Positions 30,842-41,811 of a stretch of 64,000 nt of DNA are shown piece by piece. Location of the stretch: NCBI RefSeq assembly GCF_040412425.1, contig NC_089742.1, positions 82,667,492 to 82,731,491 of the forward strand. Direction: 5' to 3'. The notes beneath the pieces were generated by a model, which was not told where the DNA came from, did no database searches, and saw only the letters and a list, made by a program, of their open reading frames with translations. This stretch comes from Macrobrachium rosenbergii (taxonomy: Eukaryota > Arthropoda > Malacostraca > Decapoda > Palaemonidae). How positions within the stretch are numbered: position 1 is the first letter of the stretch; every line of letters starts with the position of its first letter. Both the position numbers and the translations under genes were made by a program.

Positions 30842-30860
30842 CTCTCTCTCTCTCTCTCTC
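30785..30860. repeat. (TC)n microsatellite
   Basis: About 38 TC units with one 'gc' interruption. It is the outer edge of an inverted flank mirrored at 37756-37797. Confidence 0.97.
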
Positions 30861-30926
30861 ATTAAAAAGCCTAATTACAATGCTATTTATATCACGAAAT
30901 AAAATATAAATGTATGGATAGAATTG

Positions 30927-30928
<2 letters not shown>
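30861..30928. repeat. Inverted flank, left copy
   Basis: The reverse complement of this stretch is found at 37687-37755. In both places it sits between a TC/GA array and an AT array, giving mirrored blocks about 7 kb apart. Confidence 0.8.

Positions 30929-30998
<70 letters not shown>
30929..30998. repeat. (AT)n microsatellite at LTR edge
   Basis: About 35 AT units ending exactly where the LTR begins. Confidence 0.95.
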
Positions 30999-31002
<4 letters not shown>

Positions 31003-32245
31003 ATGAACTCCTTTATTAATGCAAGAGCCACAACAAATCTTTATTTATATTATGCAAATTCACTTCTCAGAATCAGTTGCCAAAATAGACAAAGATTCCA
31101 GATAAAAATAACACAGATCTCAAGCAAGAAGAGACACTCAAGAGAAGGAAAACAAACTAAGAACAAAAAACTTAATAATTAATTTATTAACAATAAGTAA
31201 ACTTAATTATTACAGAGGAACGTCCCCCAAAAACTGACCTAGGGACAGGAAAACTCACTTGCAGACAAAACCTCAGTCACTACCACCGTTCTCTTAGCTA
31301 ACTATCATATCCAGTAGAATAAGAGAAAGAACTACTACTCGTTTTGCTTAATTATTAGGCACATTTGCAGTGATGCAGAAATAAAACGTCAGTTGCAAAT
31401 ATTTTGTCGGTATTTGACAAAAGAAATTAGCCAGCTAATCGAAACTTTTCAAGTAATTTTCTCCCAGATATAGGAAAGAGTTTATAAAGGATCCTGTATG
31501 TGAAAATAACACACCTGAACAAACTTGGAATTTCAACTATCACAAGATAGGAAGAGGCATAAGGTGTTCAAATCCCGTTGATGAAAACTTTCAAAAAATC
31601 AACATTTTATTGACAAACACATATCCTTAAACCTAATATTTCCAGTATATTATAACAAAGGAAACCATCACCATTTCACTGAAGAAAATATATAAACATT
31701 CAATTTAGCTAAGTAAATCTGTCCTTGAGGCATGGATTTCACATCAGAAACACTTGGGAGAAAAAAAAAATGCAAGCGGACGACGAGATGACGATGGTCC
31801 TGGCGATGACCCAACAATCCACTATGGCGAGTATCGATAATAATATAATAAATAAGAAAAATTAAGTAGGTATAAACTTTCTTCGAAGTCAGAGGGCCTC
31901 TGACGACTCAGGAGACAACGCCGCTACTCACTCTCAGGTGGGCAAACAGTTTGACCCACAGCACAGCTCAAAGTGGCAAGAGGGCGCAAAATTTAGATCA
32001 ACACTGCAACTCAGCACAGGATACTGTTTTTAGGAGTGTGCTTACGATACTCTCGGGACATGACCCGAAGAAAAGCAGAGACCCTTGATAATGTTGCAGA
32101 GGTCAGCGAGTGCACAAAAAATAGCAAGGTGGAGAAATCTCCTCTCAGTGGAGCCGAAAACCAATCCTTTCGTTAGAACAGGCAAGATCCCACGTCAGAT
32201 CGGGAAGACGGGAGAACAATAGGGGAAACTGGCAAACCAGCAAAA
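30999..32245 (-). repeat. 3' LTR of element 2, direct-orientation part
   Basis: It starts TGTTATGAACTCC and aligns with 34332-35396. It has extra sequence at about 31343-31530 relative to the other LTR. The last ~180 bp of the LTR are missing here and appear inverted at 32306-32490. Confidence 0.82.
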
Positions 32246-32305
32246 GGATTATTCTTGCTTCATCTTATTAAAAAAAAATTTCTTTTTTTCCTTATAGAGG
32301 GGAGC

Positions 32306-32490
32306 TATCATAATTTCTTGAATTATTTCATTGATTTTAACGTAAATTTTCACTTTCTTTAAAAGTCCTATAAAGCTGGTGTTAGGCTCTCTTTAGCTCC
32401 CCCTCATGAAGTGTTACCATATTTAGTATTGTAGCATTTCACCCATTTGTTTTTTCCTTTCATATTCAACGAGCGGAGTGTTGTTCTGCG
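32306..32490 (+). repeat. Inverted LTR end segment
   Basis: Reverse complement of about 35405-35581. A purine-rich tagaggggagc precedes it, suggesting that the polypurine tract and the LTR end were flipped together. Its far edge is fused to integrase sequence. Confidence 0.8.
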
Positions 32491-32494
32491 GTCT

Positions 32495-32863
32495 TTTGCC
32501 AAGGGAAACGTGACATCCTATCCACGATTGATAGAGTATACTCATTACCACTGAGTATACTCTAAAGGACCACCTACATCAATAACAACTTCTCCTGAAC
32601 GGTTCCCCTACGGCCAGGATCGGAATAAGAGGAGCTTTAGGTACTTTCTGATTCGGCTTTCCCATGAGTTGACAAGCCTTACAGGATAATACATAACATT
32701 TAACGTCTTTACGCATACCAAACCAAAAGAAATACTCAGCCAATTTCTGAAAAGTTCTCCGTACACCAAAGTGACCTGCTAAATTATTTTCATGACCCAA
32801 ATACAACACTTATCGCTATTAGTAGACACAGTTCCATCCGATATATACTTTTCAGATCTTAGT
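32495..32863 (-). pseudogene. Truncated Ty3-type integrase
   Basis: Minus strand. 'YISDGTVSTNSD' leads, after a frameshift, into the zinc-binding HHCC domain: 'HENNLAGHFGVRRTF', 'YFFWFGMRKDVKCYV' and 'CKACQ'. Then comes 'EPFRR', a frameshifted 'GNEYTLSIVDRMSRFP' containing the first catalytic Asp, and an abrupt join to inverted LTR sequence near 32490. Integrase inserts the cDNA into the host chromosome. Here only the N-terminal domain and the start of the core remain. Confidence 0.8.
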
Positions 32864-34201
32864 CACTTTGTTTCCTTTTCATCGTCAACTCTTGAGCGAC
32901 CTGATTTTTCCTCAGTCACTAAACCTATGGGTTGAACATTGCTCTCGAGGTCTCGCCTCTGTGCAAAACAGTTAGATTTTACATGGCCAGGCTTGTTACA
33001 ATAATAACACTTCACCTGGTTTGATACAGCCCCCTTCTTCTCATACAGATCCTTATTGGCAAATTTACTATTCACAAAACTATGAGAATTCCCACTACTA
33101 CTACCATTTCTATGCCTACCGCTAAATCTACCACTATTATTATTGTCAGAAAATCGCCTCCCCAATGGCTGGTTATCAAACACCTTAGTCTGAAGGAACT
33201 TCATTTGACCATTATCATTCCTCAATAGTTCCTCCTTATGCGTGAGAGCGTATTCATCAGAGGACACAGCCAATTCCTGAAGCAAATCAATTTTCAATTC
33301 CTCCAGATGAACACGCATCTCACAACTTAAGTGCCTCTTAAACTCTTCGGCCAAAACAAGCTCCTTAAACTTCTCATACCCGTCAATCTTTTTGACTTCA
33401 ACCAGTCATCAAGGAATTGAGTTTTCTTTCTGGCAAACTTGACATACATAACCCCAAAATCTTTTTCAAGTTTTTGAACTTCTGCCTATAAGCCTCAGAG
33501 AGCAAATCATAAGCTTTCAAAATTATCAATTTAACAGAATCATAATCTGATGATAAATCTTCATTTAAAGTATTATAGACTCTCTGAGCCTTCCCTATCA
33601 GACAACAATGTACTCAAGTTGTCCGCGCAGCCAATCAAGCTTTTTAACGATCCGCTCGAACGAAATTAAAAATTCATTAGCATCCTCCTCCGAAAATTGA
33701 AGAACGAGCTTAAGGGCCGAAAACATTTTATATTTAGCTTCCTCAGCTACACCTTTCGAAAACCCAGGATTACTGCCACCACCTTGCTTTAAAAGTATTT
33801 GGAGTTTTAATACCTCAAGCTTGTGACCTGCTCCTTGGTCCTCTCCTCAGCTCGCAACTCCAAAGCCTTAATTTCTAACTCCTTTATGCAGGCCTGTTCC
33901 CTTAATATTTCTAATATACTATCACCGCTAACCTCTAACTCTGTTCCGCAGCTTCTACACCTGCTGCACACTCCCCTTCCTTATTCCTTTCTTTTTCCAT
34001 TTCTTCCTCTTTATATCTCCTGGCAGCCTTAACCACCTCAAGTAGAAGGCGACCCTTTTTAACCTCTGTGGTTAAACCTAGCTTCAAGAACTCCGCTACT
34101 AAGAATAACTGGTCCCTCTTTAACTCGTACAAGTTACTTTCCCAATTTGGGTCAGAAAGGAAATTGAAAGTAGCTAACTCCTCGTCTTCAAAATAATGCA
34201 T
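32863..34201 (-). pseudogene. Gag of LTR element 2
   Basis: Minus strand. It opens with 'MHYFEDEELATFNFL' and a charged helix (about 33935-34100). A frameshifted capsid core follows with 'AQRVYNTLNEDLSSDYDSVK', 'AYDLLSEAYRQKF' and, from 33354, 'AEEFKRHLS'. An Asn/Ser/Gly-rich linker and one intact zinc knuckle, CYYCNKPGHVKSNC, end the frame. Several frameshifts between 33354 and 33935 disrupt it. It resembles Ty3-type gag with a SCAN-like capsid and is distinct from the gags at 10383 and 29518. Confidence 0.8.
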
Positions 34202-34310
34202 GATTATGTACTAACTAAGGATCTAAACCTAGCAACTCAAATTAGTTCACTGATTTGAACACTTCTCCAAGAGTCCTCCTACTTATGTCTGTGTTTGTCC
34301 AATGAGATAT

Positions 34311-34326
34311 CTTAGCAAGGTCGCCA
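34311..34326 (-). promoter_or_regulatory. Candidate primer binding site
   Basis: The minus strand reads TGGCGACCTTGCTAAG, beginning with TGG as tRNA 3'-end complements do, five bases after the LTR. I did not assign the tRNA. Confidence 0.55.
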
Positions 34327-34331
34327 AAACT

Positions 34332-35581
34332 TGTTATGGAAGCCTTTATTAATGCAAGAACCACAGCAAATCTTTATTTATATTATGCAATTTCAATTCT
34401 CAGAATCAGTTGCCAAAATAGACAAAGATTCCGGACAAAAATAACACAGATCTCAAGCAAGAAGAGACAGAGACATTCAGGAGAGGGAAAACACAAAAAG
34501 AACATAAAAAAACTTAATAATTAATTTATTAACAATAAGTAAACTTAAATATTACAAAGGAATGTCCCCAAAAACTGATCTAGGGACAGGAAAACTCTTG
34601 CAAACAAAACTTCAATCACTACCACCATTCTCCTAGCTAACTATCATATCCAGTAAAATAAGAGAAAGAACTAGTAGGAGGTAGAAAATAGTACTTGTAC
34701 AAAATCGGAATTTCAACTATCACACAATAGGAAGAGGCATAGGAGAGAAAAAAATATCCTTAAACCTAATATTTCCAGTATATAATAAACAGTAACAAGG
34801 AAACTATCACCGTTTCACTGAAGAAAATATATAAACATTCAATAGCTTATTTAGCTAAGTAAATCTGTTCTTGATGCATGGGTTTCACATCAAAAACACT
34901 CGGAAGAAAAAAAACACAAGTGGATGACGATATGACGATGGTCCTGGCGATGGCCCAACAATCCACTGTGCAAATCAATAATTAGATAATAAATGGCGAA
35001 GAATTATATAGGTAATTCTCGCTCTTCTTCAAGGGCCTCCTGACAACTCCAGGAGACAACAGCCCCTTCTTCACACACTCTCAGGTGGGCAAACAGGTTT
35101 GCCCCACAGCACAGCTCATGCAGAGGGCGCAGGCAGACCTCAACACTGCAACTCAGCAAAGGATACTGTTTTTATTAGTAGAAAATCGCCTCCCCAATGG
35201 CTGATATCTCACCATGACCTGAAGAAAAACAGAGACCCATGATAATTTGCAGAGGTCAGCGAGTGCACAAAAAATAGCAGGGTGTTCGAGATCTCATCAG
35301 AGGAGCCAAAACCAATCATTTCGTTAGAACAGGCAAGATCCCATGTAAATTGGGATGACAGGGAGAACAATAGGGGAAACTAGCAAACCAACAAAACTCT
35401 CTGCAGAACAACACTCCACTTGTTGAATATGAATCTTTTAAAACAAAAGTGAAATACTACAATACTAAATATGGTAACACTTCATGAGGGGAGCTAAAGA
35501 ACCAACACCAGCTTTATAGGACTTTTAAAGAAAATGAAAATTTACGTTAAAATCAAATGAAGTAATTCAAAAATTATGATA
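34332..35581 (-). repeat. 5' LTR of element 2
   Basis: 1250 bp starting TGTTATGGAAG and ending aaattatgata. The outer end is less certain because the terminal CA seems mutated. It matches 30999-32245 in order and 32306-32490 in reverse. Confidence 0.78.
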
Positions 35582-35644
35582 ATATATACAGAATGTATGT
35601 GATATAATATCTTCATATAAAGTATATATATATATATATATATA

Positions 35645-37640
35645 ATCAACAATACTACAAATGTGTCAATAATGAAATCCAGCTTTTAACGATCTCCGTT
35701 GGAGAAATTAAAAATTTTATATAAGTGATAAATGAAGAACGAATCGTGGGGACGAAAACATTTGATATTTAGCCTATTCAGCGACTCCAGTTGACGTAAA
35801 CCATTGAGCCATCAAAGAGAGGTAAAAGTCTTTTGCCGAGATTTAATACTTTTTACCTTGTGACCTGCGGGGAAAGTCCTACTAACCTCGACAATGACCC
35901 ACTCCAAAGCCTTAATTGTATATAAATCCGCGGTATGATAAAAATTTCCCTTAATATTTCTAATATGTTCCAAACTAACCAATGAACTGTCATTCCGGAG
36001 CTGGGTCATTGTCGACTCCTTCCTTATTTCTTTCTTTTTCCATTTTCTTCGGGTAAAAGCTCAATGGCAGCCTTAACGACATCTCGGCAAAAGATTATAC
36101 CTCTTTGATGGCTCAATGGTTTTCGTAGCTTCAAGTCGCTGAAGAATAACTGGTCCCTTTAACGTCGTGAGTTCGTGTTCCCAATTTGATTCCAATTCAT
36201 TTATCACTTATATAAATTCCTCGTCTTCAAAATAATGCAATTATCTACTAACGGAGGATCTAAACCAAATTAGTTCACTGATTTGAACACTTCTCCAGAG
36301 TCCTCATACTTTGTATGTCTGTCATGATTGTATATAAATCAAGGTGTGATAAAAATTTCATAATGGAAGAGCTGCGTGTTAATGCAAAACGTACCAATGA
36401 ACTGTCATTTATATTATGGGTCATTGTCGGCTATACACTTTCCCGCTCACGATTCCTGTAAAAAATAACGACAGATCTCGGCAAGAAGAGACAGAGACCT
36501 CATGGCTCAATGGTTTACACAAAAGGAGTCATAAAAATAAGGCTAATTAATTTATTAACAATAAGTAAACTTAATTTACAAAGGAATTTATCAAATATAA
36601 ATTCCCCTGACAGACAATTCTCAAACAAAGATATCAAACACGATATTACCATTCTGTAGCTTCAATTGTATATAAATCGCGGTGTGAAAATAAAAAGAAC
36701 TGTTCCAAACGTGCCAGCACTGTCACAAAATGGGTCATTGTCGACTATCACTTTCCCGCTCAGGAAGAGGGTAAAGCAGAAAAATATCGGCTTAAACCTA
36801 ATATTTCTCTTGATATCAATAAACGTAACTGAAGAAACTGAATCACTTTTTCGTGTCCCCAATATTCCAATTCATTATTTTATATAAATTCCCCTTCTTG
36901 ACAATTCTCATCAAAAACACCGGAAGAAAAGCGTGGATGATATTAAGCGACATTTAACCTGGTGATTGTATATAAATCCACTATGTGATAAAAATTTCAT
37001 AACATAGAGCTGAAGTGTTAAAGGTAATTCAATGAACTGTCATCGAACTGGGTCAGAGGCTAGTACCTTTCCCCTCCAGGAGGTAAAAGCAGTGCACGAC
37101 AGGTGGGCAAACAGACTTATACCTCTCTTGATGGCTCAATGGTTTAGTCAACTGGGTCGCTGAATCAACACAAACGTTCGTGTCCCAGATTCTGTTCATT
37201 TATCACTTATAAATTCCTTCGGCGACAATTCTCAAGATATGACCTGAAGAAAAGCGTGGATTTGATAATGTTGCGACATTTGTAGCTTCATGATTGTATA
37301 AAAATCACGGTGTGATAAAATTTCATAACAAAACCAATGCGTGTTCCAAACAGGCAATGAACCATGGCGGATGGGTCATGACGGGAGAACAATTTCCCGA
37401 AACTACGCAAACCAGCAAAAGATCTCGGCAAAACACTTATACCTCTCTTGATGGCTCAATGGTTTCGTCAAACTAGAAATACTACAATACTGAATATGGC
37501 TTTATAGGTTAGAGTCCCCAGATTCCAATTCATTTATCAGCTTTATAAATTCCCCTTCGGACAATTTTCCAAGAAAATGAAAAGGTACGTTTTCAATGAA
37601 GCGAATTCAAGAAATTCATGATTGTATATAAATCACGATT
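35645..37640. other. Braided mosaic of LTR element 2 and a SINE array
   Basis: Two unrelated sequences alternate every ~10-50 bases, each in its own order. One repeats about 33640-35581 at a constant offset of roughly 2020-2050 (34241-34260 recurs at 36269-36288, 34519-34538 at 36545-36564, 35216 at 37241). The other is the SINE family of 17601-17890. Its phrase 'tgtataaaaatcacggtgtg' or variants recurs near 35915, 36327, 36663, 36962, 37288 and 37618, about 300-410 bp apart. Its A-box phrase tggctcaatgg recurs near 36108, 36503, 37132 and 37451. No frame is coding. Confidence 0.85.
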
Positions 37641-37648
37641 ATGATAAA

Positions 37649-37652
<4 letters not shown>

Positions 37653-37686
<34 letters not shown>
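37653..37686. repeat. (AT)n microsatellite
   Basis: Short AT array ending the braided region and starting the right inverted flank. Confidence 0.95.
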
Positions 37687-37690
<4 letters not shown>

Positions 37691-37750
37691 CAATTTTATC
37701 TATTCATTTATATGTTAGCGTGATATAAATAGCGTTGTAATTAGGCTTTT

Positions 37751-37755
<5 letters not shown>
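37687..37755. repeat. Inverted flank, right copy
   Basis: Reverse complement of 30861-30928 with about ten differences by eye, again between AT and GA arrays. Confidence 0.8.

Positions 37756-37797
<42 letters not shown>
37756..37797. repeat. (GA)n microsatellite
   Basis: About 21 GA units mirroring the TC array at 30785-30860. Confidence 0.97.
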
Positions 37798-37798
<1 letters not shown>

Positions 37799-37859
37799 AT
37801 TGTCTGAAACAGTCGTAACATAAGACTAGGCCTCAACTTTTTCTTTTTTTAAATGAAGA

Positions 37860-38065
37860 CCTATGCTGCATCTAGTAACAGAAGATGAAAGTGATCTTGT
37901 ACATAGGCATATGCTGCATCTAGTCACAGAGAAGGGGAATGCATTCATGCACGTAGGCCTATGCTGTATTGAGTAGCAGAGAAGAGAGAATGCATTCTTG
38001 CACACAGGCCTATGCTGTATTGAGTAGCAGAGAAGAGAAAATGCATTTTTGTACATAGGCATATG
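37860..38065. repeat. 51-bp tandem repeat, ~4 copies
   Basis: Units contain 'gcctatgctgtattgagtag' followed by 'cagagaagag'. The period is 51 bp (17 codons), so the minus strand stays open with a 17-residue repeat ('NAFSLLCYSIQHRP'). There is no evidence that it is translated. Confidence 0.8.
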
Positions 38066-38159
38066 CCTTAACTATAGTCCATTTTACTCCATCTGTCCAC
38101 TCACCAACTTATGTTTTAGGTAGAAGTGGCTGAAACCAATGTTTTTGATATCGTTGGAA

Positions 38160-38336
38160 GACTGTGGTAAAGATACAAACTGTTTCTTCTGAATGCTGAT
38201 ATTTATTTAAATTTTTATTTATTAATTAATGATATGTTTGTTAATTTATCATTTTTTTTTCATAACTGATATTCTCTTTCTGTTTTGCCTTTACGTTCTG
38301 TTACTTCTTTGGAAGCCTGAATTTCAAGTCAATGGC
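38160..38336 (+). mobile_element. Non-LTR retrotransposon 3' UTR fragment
   Basis: 'ttctttggaagcctgaattt' and 'caagtcaatggcc' match the 3' UTR of the LINE at 54545-54590. The match stops exactly where the 95-bp minisatellite begins. Confidence 0.65.
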
Positions 38337-40557
38337 CTTCCTTTGGTCTCTTTCTGTATAGTTGGGCATCCTCACCAGGGCCAGTGAACATCTAGCGGCC
38401 CCTAACCGCTGTTTATTTGCCAGCCTTGGCTTTCATTCATTCTCTTACTGTATAGTCAGGCATCCTTACCAGGGCTATTGACCATCCAGCAGCCCCCCAA
38501 CCGCTGTCAATTTCCGAGCCTTGGCCTTCCTTAGGTCTCTTTCTGTATAGACGTGCATCCTCTTCAGTGCCAGTGAATGTTCAGTGGGTCCCCAGCCGCT
38601 GTCCATTTGCCAGCCTTGGCCTTCCTTCAGTCTCTTTCTGTATAGTCGTGCATCCTCTTCAGGGCCAGTGAACGTCCAGCAGCCCCCCAACCGCTTTCCA
38701 TTCGCCAGCCTTGGCCTTCTTTCGCTTTGTGTATAGTTGTGCATCCTCTTCAGGGCCAGTGAACGTCTAGCGGCCCCCCAACTGCTGTCTATTTTCCAGC
38801 CTTGGCCTTCTTTCTGTCTCTTTGTGTATAGTTGGGCATCCTTTCCAGGGTCAGTTAATGTCCAGTGGCCCCCCAACCGCTGTCAGTTTCCCATCCTTGG
38901 CCTTCCTTCTCTCTCTTTCTGTATAATCGGGCATCCTCTGCAGGGCCAGTGAACATCCAGCGTCCACCCAACCACTGTCCCTTCACCAGCCTTTGCCTTC
39001 CTTTGGTCTCTTTCTATATAGATGGGCATCCTCTCTATGGCCAGTGAATGTCTAGTGCCCCTCCAACCGCTCTCCATTTCCCAGCCTTGGCCTTCCTTTG
39101 GTCTCTTTCTGTATAATCGGGCATCCTCTCCATGGCCAATGAACATCCAGCATTCCCCCAACCGCTGTCCCTTTGCCAGCCTTGGCCTTCCTTCGGTCTC
39201 TTCCTGTATAGTTGGGGATTCTCTCCATGACCAGTGAACATCTAGCAGCCCCCAACTGCTGTCTGTTTGCCAGCCTTGGCCTTCTTTCGGTCTCTTTGTG
39301 TATAGTCGGGCATCCTTTCCAGGGCCAGTGAATGTCCAGTGGTCCCCCCAGCTGCTGCCCATTTCCCAGCCTTGGCCTTCCTTCAGTCTCTTTCTGTATA
39401 GTTGGGCATCCTCTTCAGTGCCAGTGAATGTCCAGCGGCCCCCCAACCGCTCTCCTTTTGCCAGCCTTAGCCTTCCTTCAGTCTCTTTCTGTAGAGTCGG
39501 GCATCCTCTTCAGGGCCAGTGAATGTCCAGTGGTCCCCCAACCACTGTCCATTTGCCAGCATTCTCCTTCTTTCGGTCTCTTTCTTTATAGTTGGACATC
39601 CTCTCCAGCACCAGTGAATATCCAGCGGCCCCACAACTGCTGTCTATTTGCCAGCCTTGGCTTTCCTTCGGTCTCTTTCTGTATAGTCGTGCATCCACTT
39701 CTGGGCCAGTGAACGTCCAGCGGTCCCCCAACCGCTGTCCATTCGCCAGCCTTGGCCTTCCTTCGGTCTCTTTCTGTCTAGCCGGGCATCATCTTCTGTG
39801 CCAGTGAATGTCCAGTGGCCCCCAAACCCCTGTCCATTTGACAGCTTTGGCCTTCCTTTGGTCTCTTTCTTTATAGACAGGTATCCTCTCCAGGGCCAGT
39901 GAATGTCCAGTGGCCCCCCAACCACTGTCCTTTCACCAGTCTTGGCTTTCCTTCAGTCTCTTTCTGTATAGTTGGGCATCCTCTTCAAGGCCAGTGAATG
40001 TCTAGCGGCCCCCAAACCGCCGTCAATTTGTCAGCCTTGGCCTTCCTTCAGTCTCTTTCTGTATAGTCGGGCACCCTCTCCGTGGCCAGCGAATATCCAG
40101 CAGCCCCCACCCCCCACCAACCACTGTCTGTTTGCCAGTCTTAGCTTTTCTTGAGTCTCTTTATGTATAGTCGGGCATCCTCTGCAGGGCCAGTGAACAT
40201 CAAGGACCCCCAACCAGTGTCCATTTGCCAGCCTTTTCCTTCCTTTGGTCTCTTTCTGTATAGTCAGGCATCCTCTTCAGGGCCAGTGAACATCCAGTGA
40301 CCCCCCAACCACTGTCCATTCGCCAGCCTTCTCCTTCCTTCGGTCTCTCTTCATAGTCGTGCATCCTCTCCAGTGCCAGTGAACATCTAGCTGGCCCCCA
40401 ACCACTGTTAATTTGCCAACCTTGGCTTTCCTTTGGTCTCTTTTTGTATAGTCAGGCATCCTCTTCAGGGCCAGTGAACATCCAGCAGGCCCCCCAACCA
40501 CTGTCCATTCGCCAGCCTTCTCCTTCCTTCGGTCTCTTCTTCATAGTCATGCATTTT
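38334..40557. repeat. 95-bp minisatellite, ~23 copies
   Basis: Each unit runs through 'ggccttccttcggtctcttt', 'ctgtatagtcgggcatcctc', 'cagggccagtgaacgtccag' and 'cccccaaccgctgtccattt', then 'gccagccttg'. Spacing measured between 38521 and 38616 is 95 bp. Units differ by roughly 5-15%. It is GC-richer than its surroundings. Many open frames cross it on both strands because the unit is nearly stop-free; none is credible. Confidence 0.94.
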
Positions 40558-40599
40558 TTTTGTGTTGTAAGTTTTTGTTTTTATTTTGATTGTCTTTTC

Positions 40600-40790
40600 C
40601 ACTGCTTTACTATATTGAACATAACTATACAATACTGTTTTGTGCCAACTATTGAATTATATGCATAATTTTTTTACACAGTGGGATACTACTTTCTGTT
40701 CTAGGTCTTTACTTCATAGAGTAAATGCTGGTCATAACTTATGGCTAAAATGAACGTAAACAATTATGGAAAGAGTGTAAGTTAATAAAT
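40600..40790. repeat. Diverged direct duplicate, copy 1
   Basis: The phrases 'acaatactgttttgtgccaa' and 'taaacaattatg' recur in order at 41027-41205. Similarity is visibly lower than for the 400-bp pair. Confidence 0.6.
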
Positions 40791-41026
40791 ACGATAATTG
40801 GGACCTTAGTATTTTGTGAGGACAATAGTACTATGCCTTGCAATGGTTATTTACAGGAAGACGTGCTTTAGTACTATAATATGGATGTGCTTTCCATTCT
40901 CTATTTTGATATCCCATCTTCTGAAGCTGTACCCAGAAATTACTCATGGGCAGCAGGTTGTCTACAAATTCCTTAACAGAGTCGCAAATGATGGGCATTG
41001 GGGTAGCCAGGATATATTGTTATGGT

Positions 41027-41205
41027 GTTTACAGTTGACTATAACTGTATAATACCGTTTTGTGTTAACTATTTAGTTATGTGAATATTATTTTTTTTTT
41101 GCCTAGACAGTTGGATACTTTCTAGTCCCTATCTTTACTTCAAAGAGTAAAAGCTGGTTCTATTTTATGACCAAAATAAACGTAAACAATTATGCCAAGA
41201 ATAAA
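41027..41205. repeat. Diverged direct duplicate, copy 2
   Basis: Second copy of 40600-40790, about 425 bp downstream. The rest of 40558-41754 has no recognised feature. Confidence 0.6.
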
Positions 41206-41753
41206 AAAATTAAATCTGCAAGACAAGTTATATTTTTCTTTAGTTTACCATTAAAAATACATTTTCTCCTATTAACATTTCTTTTAAAGTGAGCGAGTGA
41301 GTAGACGAATACCTAAAATATTTTTCATGGTCTCTTGTACTGTACACCTGTATAACCTAATACAATCACTAAGAGGGAAAAACTGGATGTTATATATACC
41401 ACAACTTATTGTATTCTTAAAGCCACCGAAATAATATACTGAATTACGATTCAAGTCACTTTGACAGGGGGGGTATAATTTAGTCTGAAAAATGTGTGCT
41501 TTAGTTTGTTTTATCTGATTCTTGGCTGGTGTTTAACTAATAGCACTACTACTACTACTACTGTATAGTGCAGCTTTTATTACTGTTATTATCTTGAGAC
41601 TTTGTTTGTTTCAGTTATACAGTATGTAAAATTGTCTATGATCATCGTTCTAATTATCTGATAATAATGATATTAGTATTACATGGTCAGTGGTTCGGTC
41701 CTGGCTTGCCTGAGTAGTCGATTCAGAAGAAAAAAAGTATATAGAAGAAAAGA

Positions 41754-41754
<1 letters not shown>

Positions 41755-41809
<55 letters not shown>
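41755..41809. repeat. (ATT)n microsatellite
   Basis: About 18 ATT units. The flank to 42441 shows only a small TC tract at 42060-42084 and no gene. Confidence 0.97.

Positions 41810-41811
<2 letters not shown>

Larger units (their letters stand above)
30999..35581 (-). mobile_element. LTR retrotransposon 2: gag-integrase deletion derivative
   Basis: Direct repeats (30999-32245 and 34332 onward) share long identical stretches. On the minus strand each ends with AATAAA about 25 bases before CATAACA, which fixes the orientation. A candidate primer binding site TGGCGACCTTGCTAAG lies 5 bases inside the 5' LTR. The interior is only about 1.8 kb: gag with a CCHC knuckle is followed at once by integrase zinc-finger sequence. 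Protease, RT and RNase H are deleted. The inner end of the 3' LTR is inverted. Confidence 0.82.

Noticed and set aside
38475..40501. Many overlapping open frames on both strands in the 95-bp array
   Set aside because: The unit length is not a multiple of three and the frames on both strands have the same source. This is a minisatellite, not a repeat protein.
38334..40557. CRISPR-like array
   Set aside because: Units are contiguous with no unique spacers of constant length, and the context is eukaryotic.
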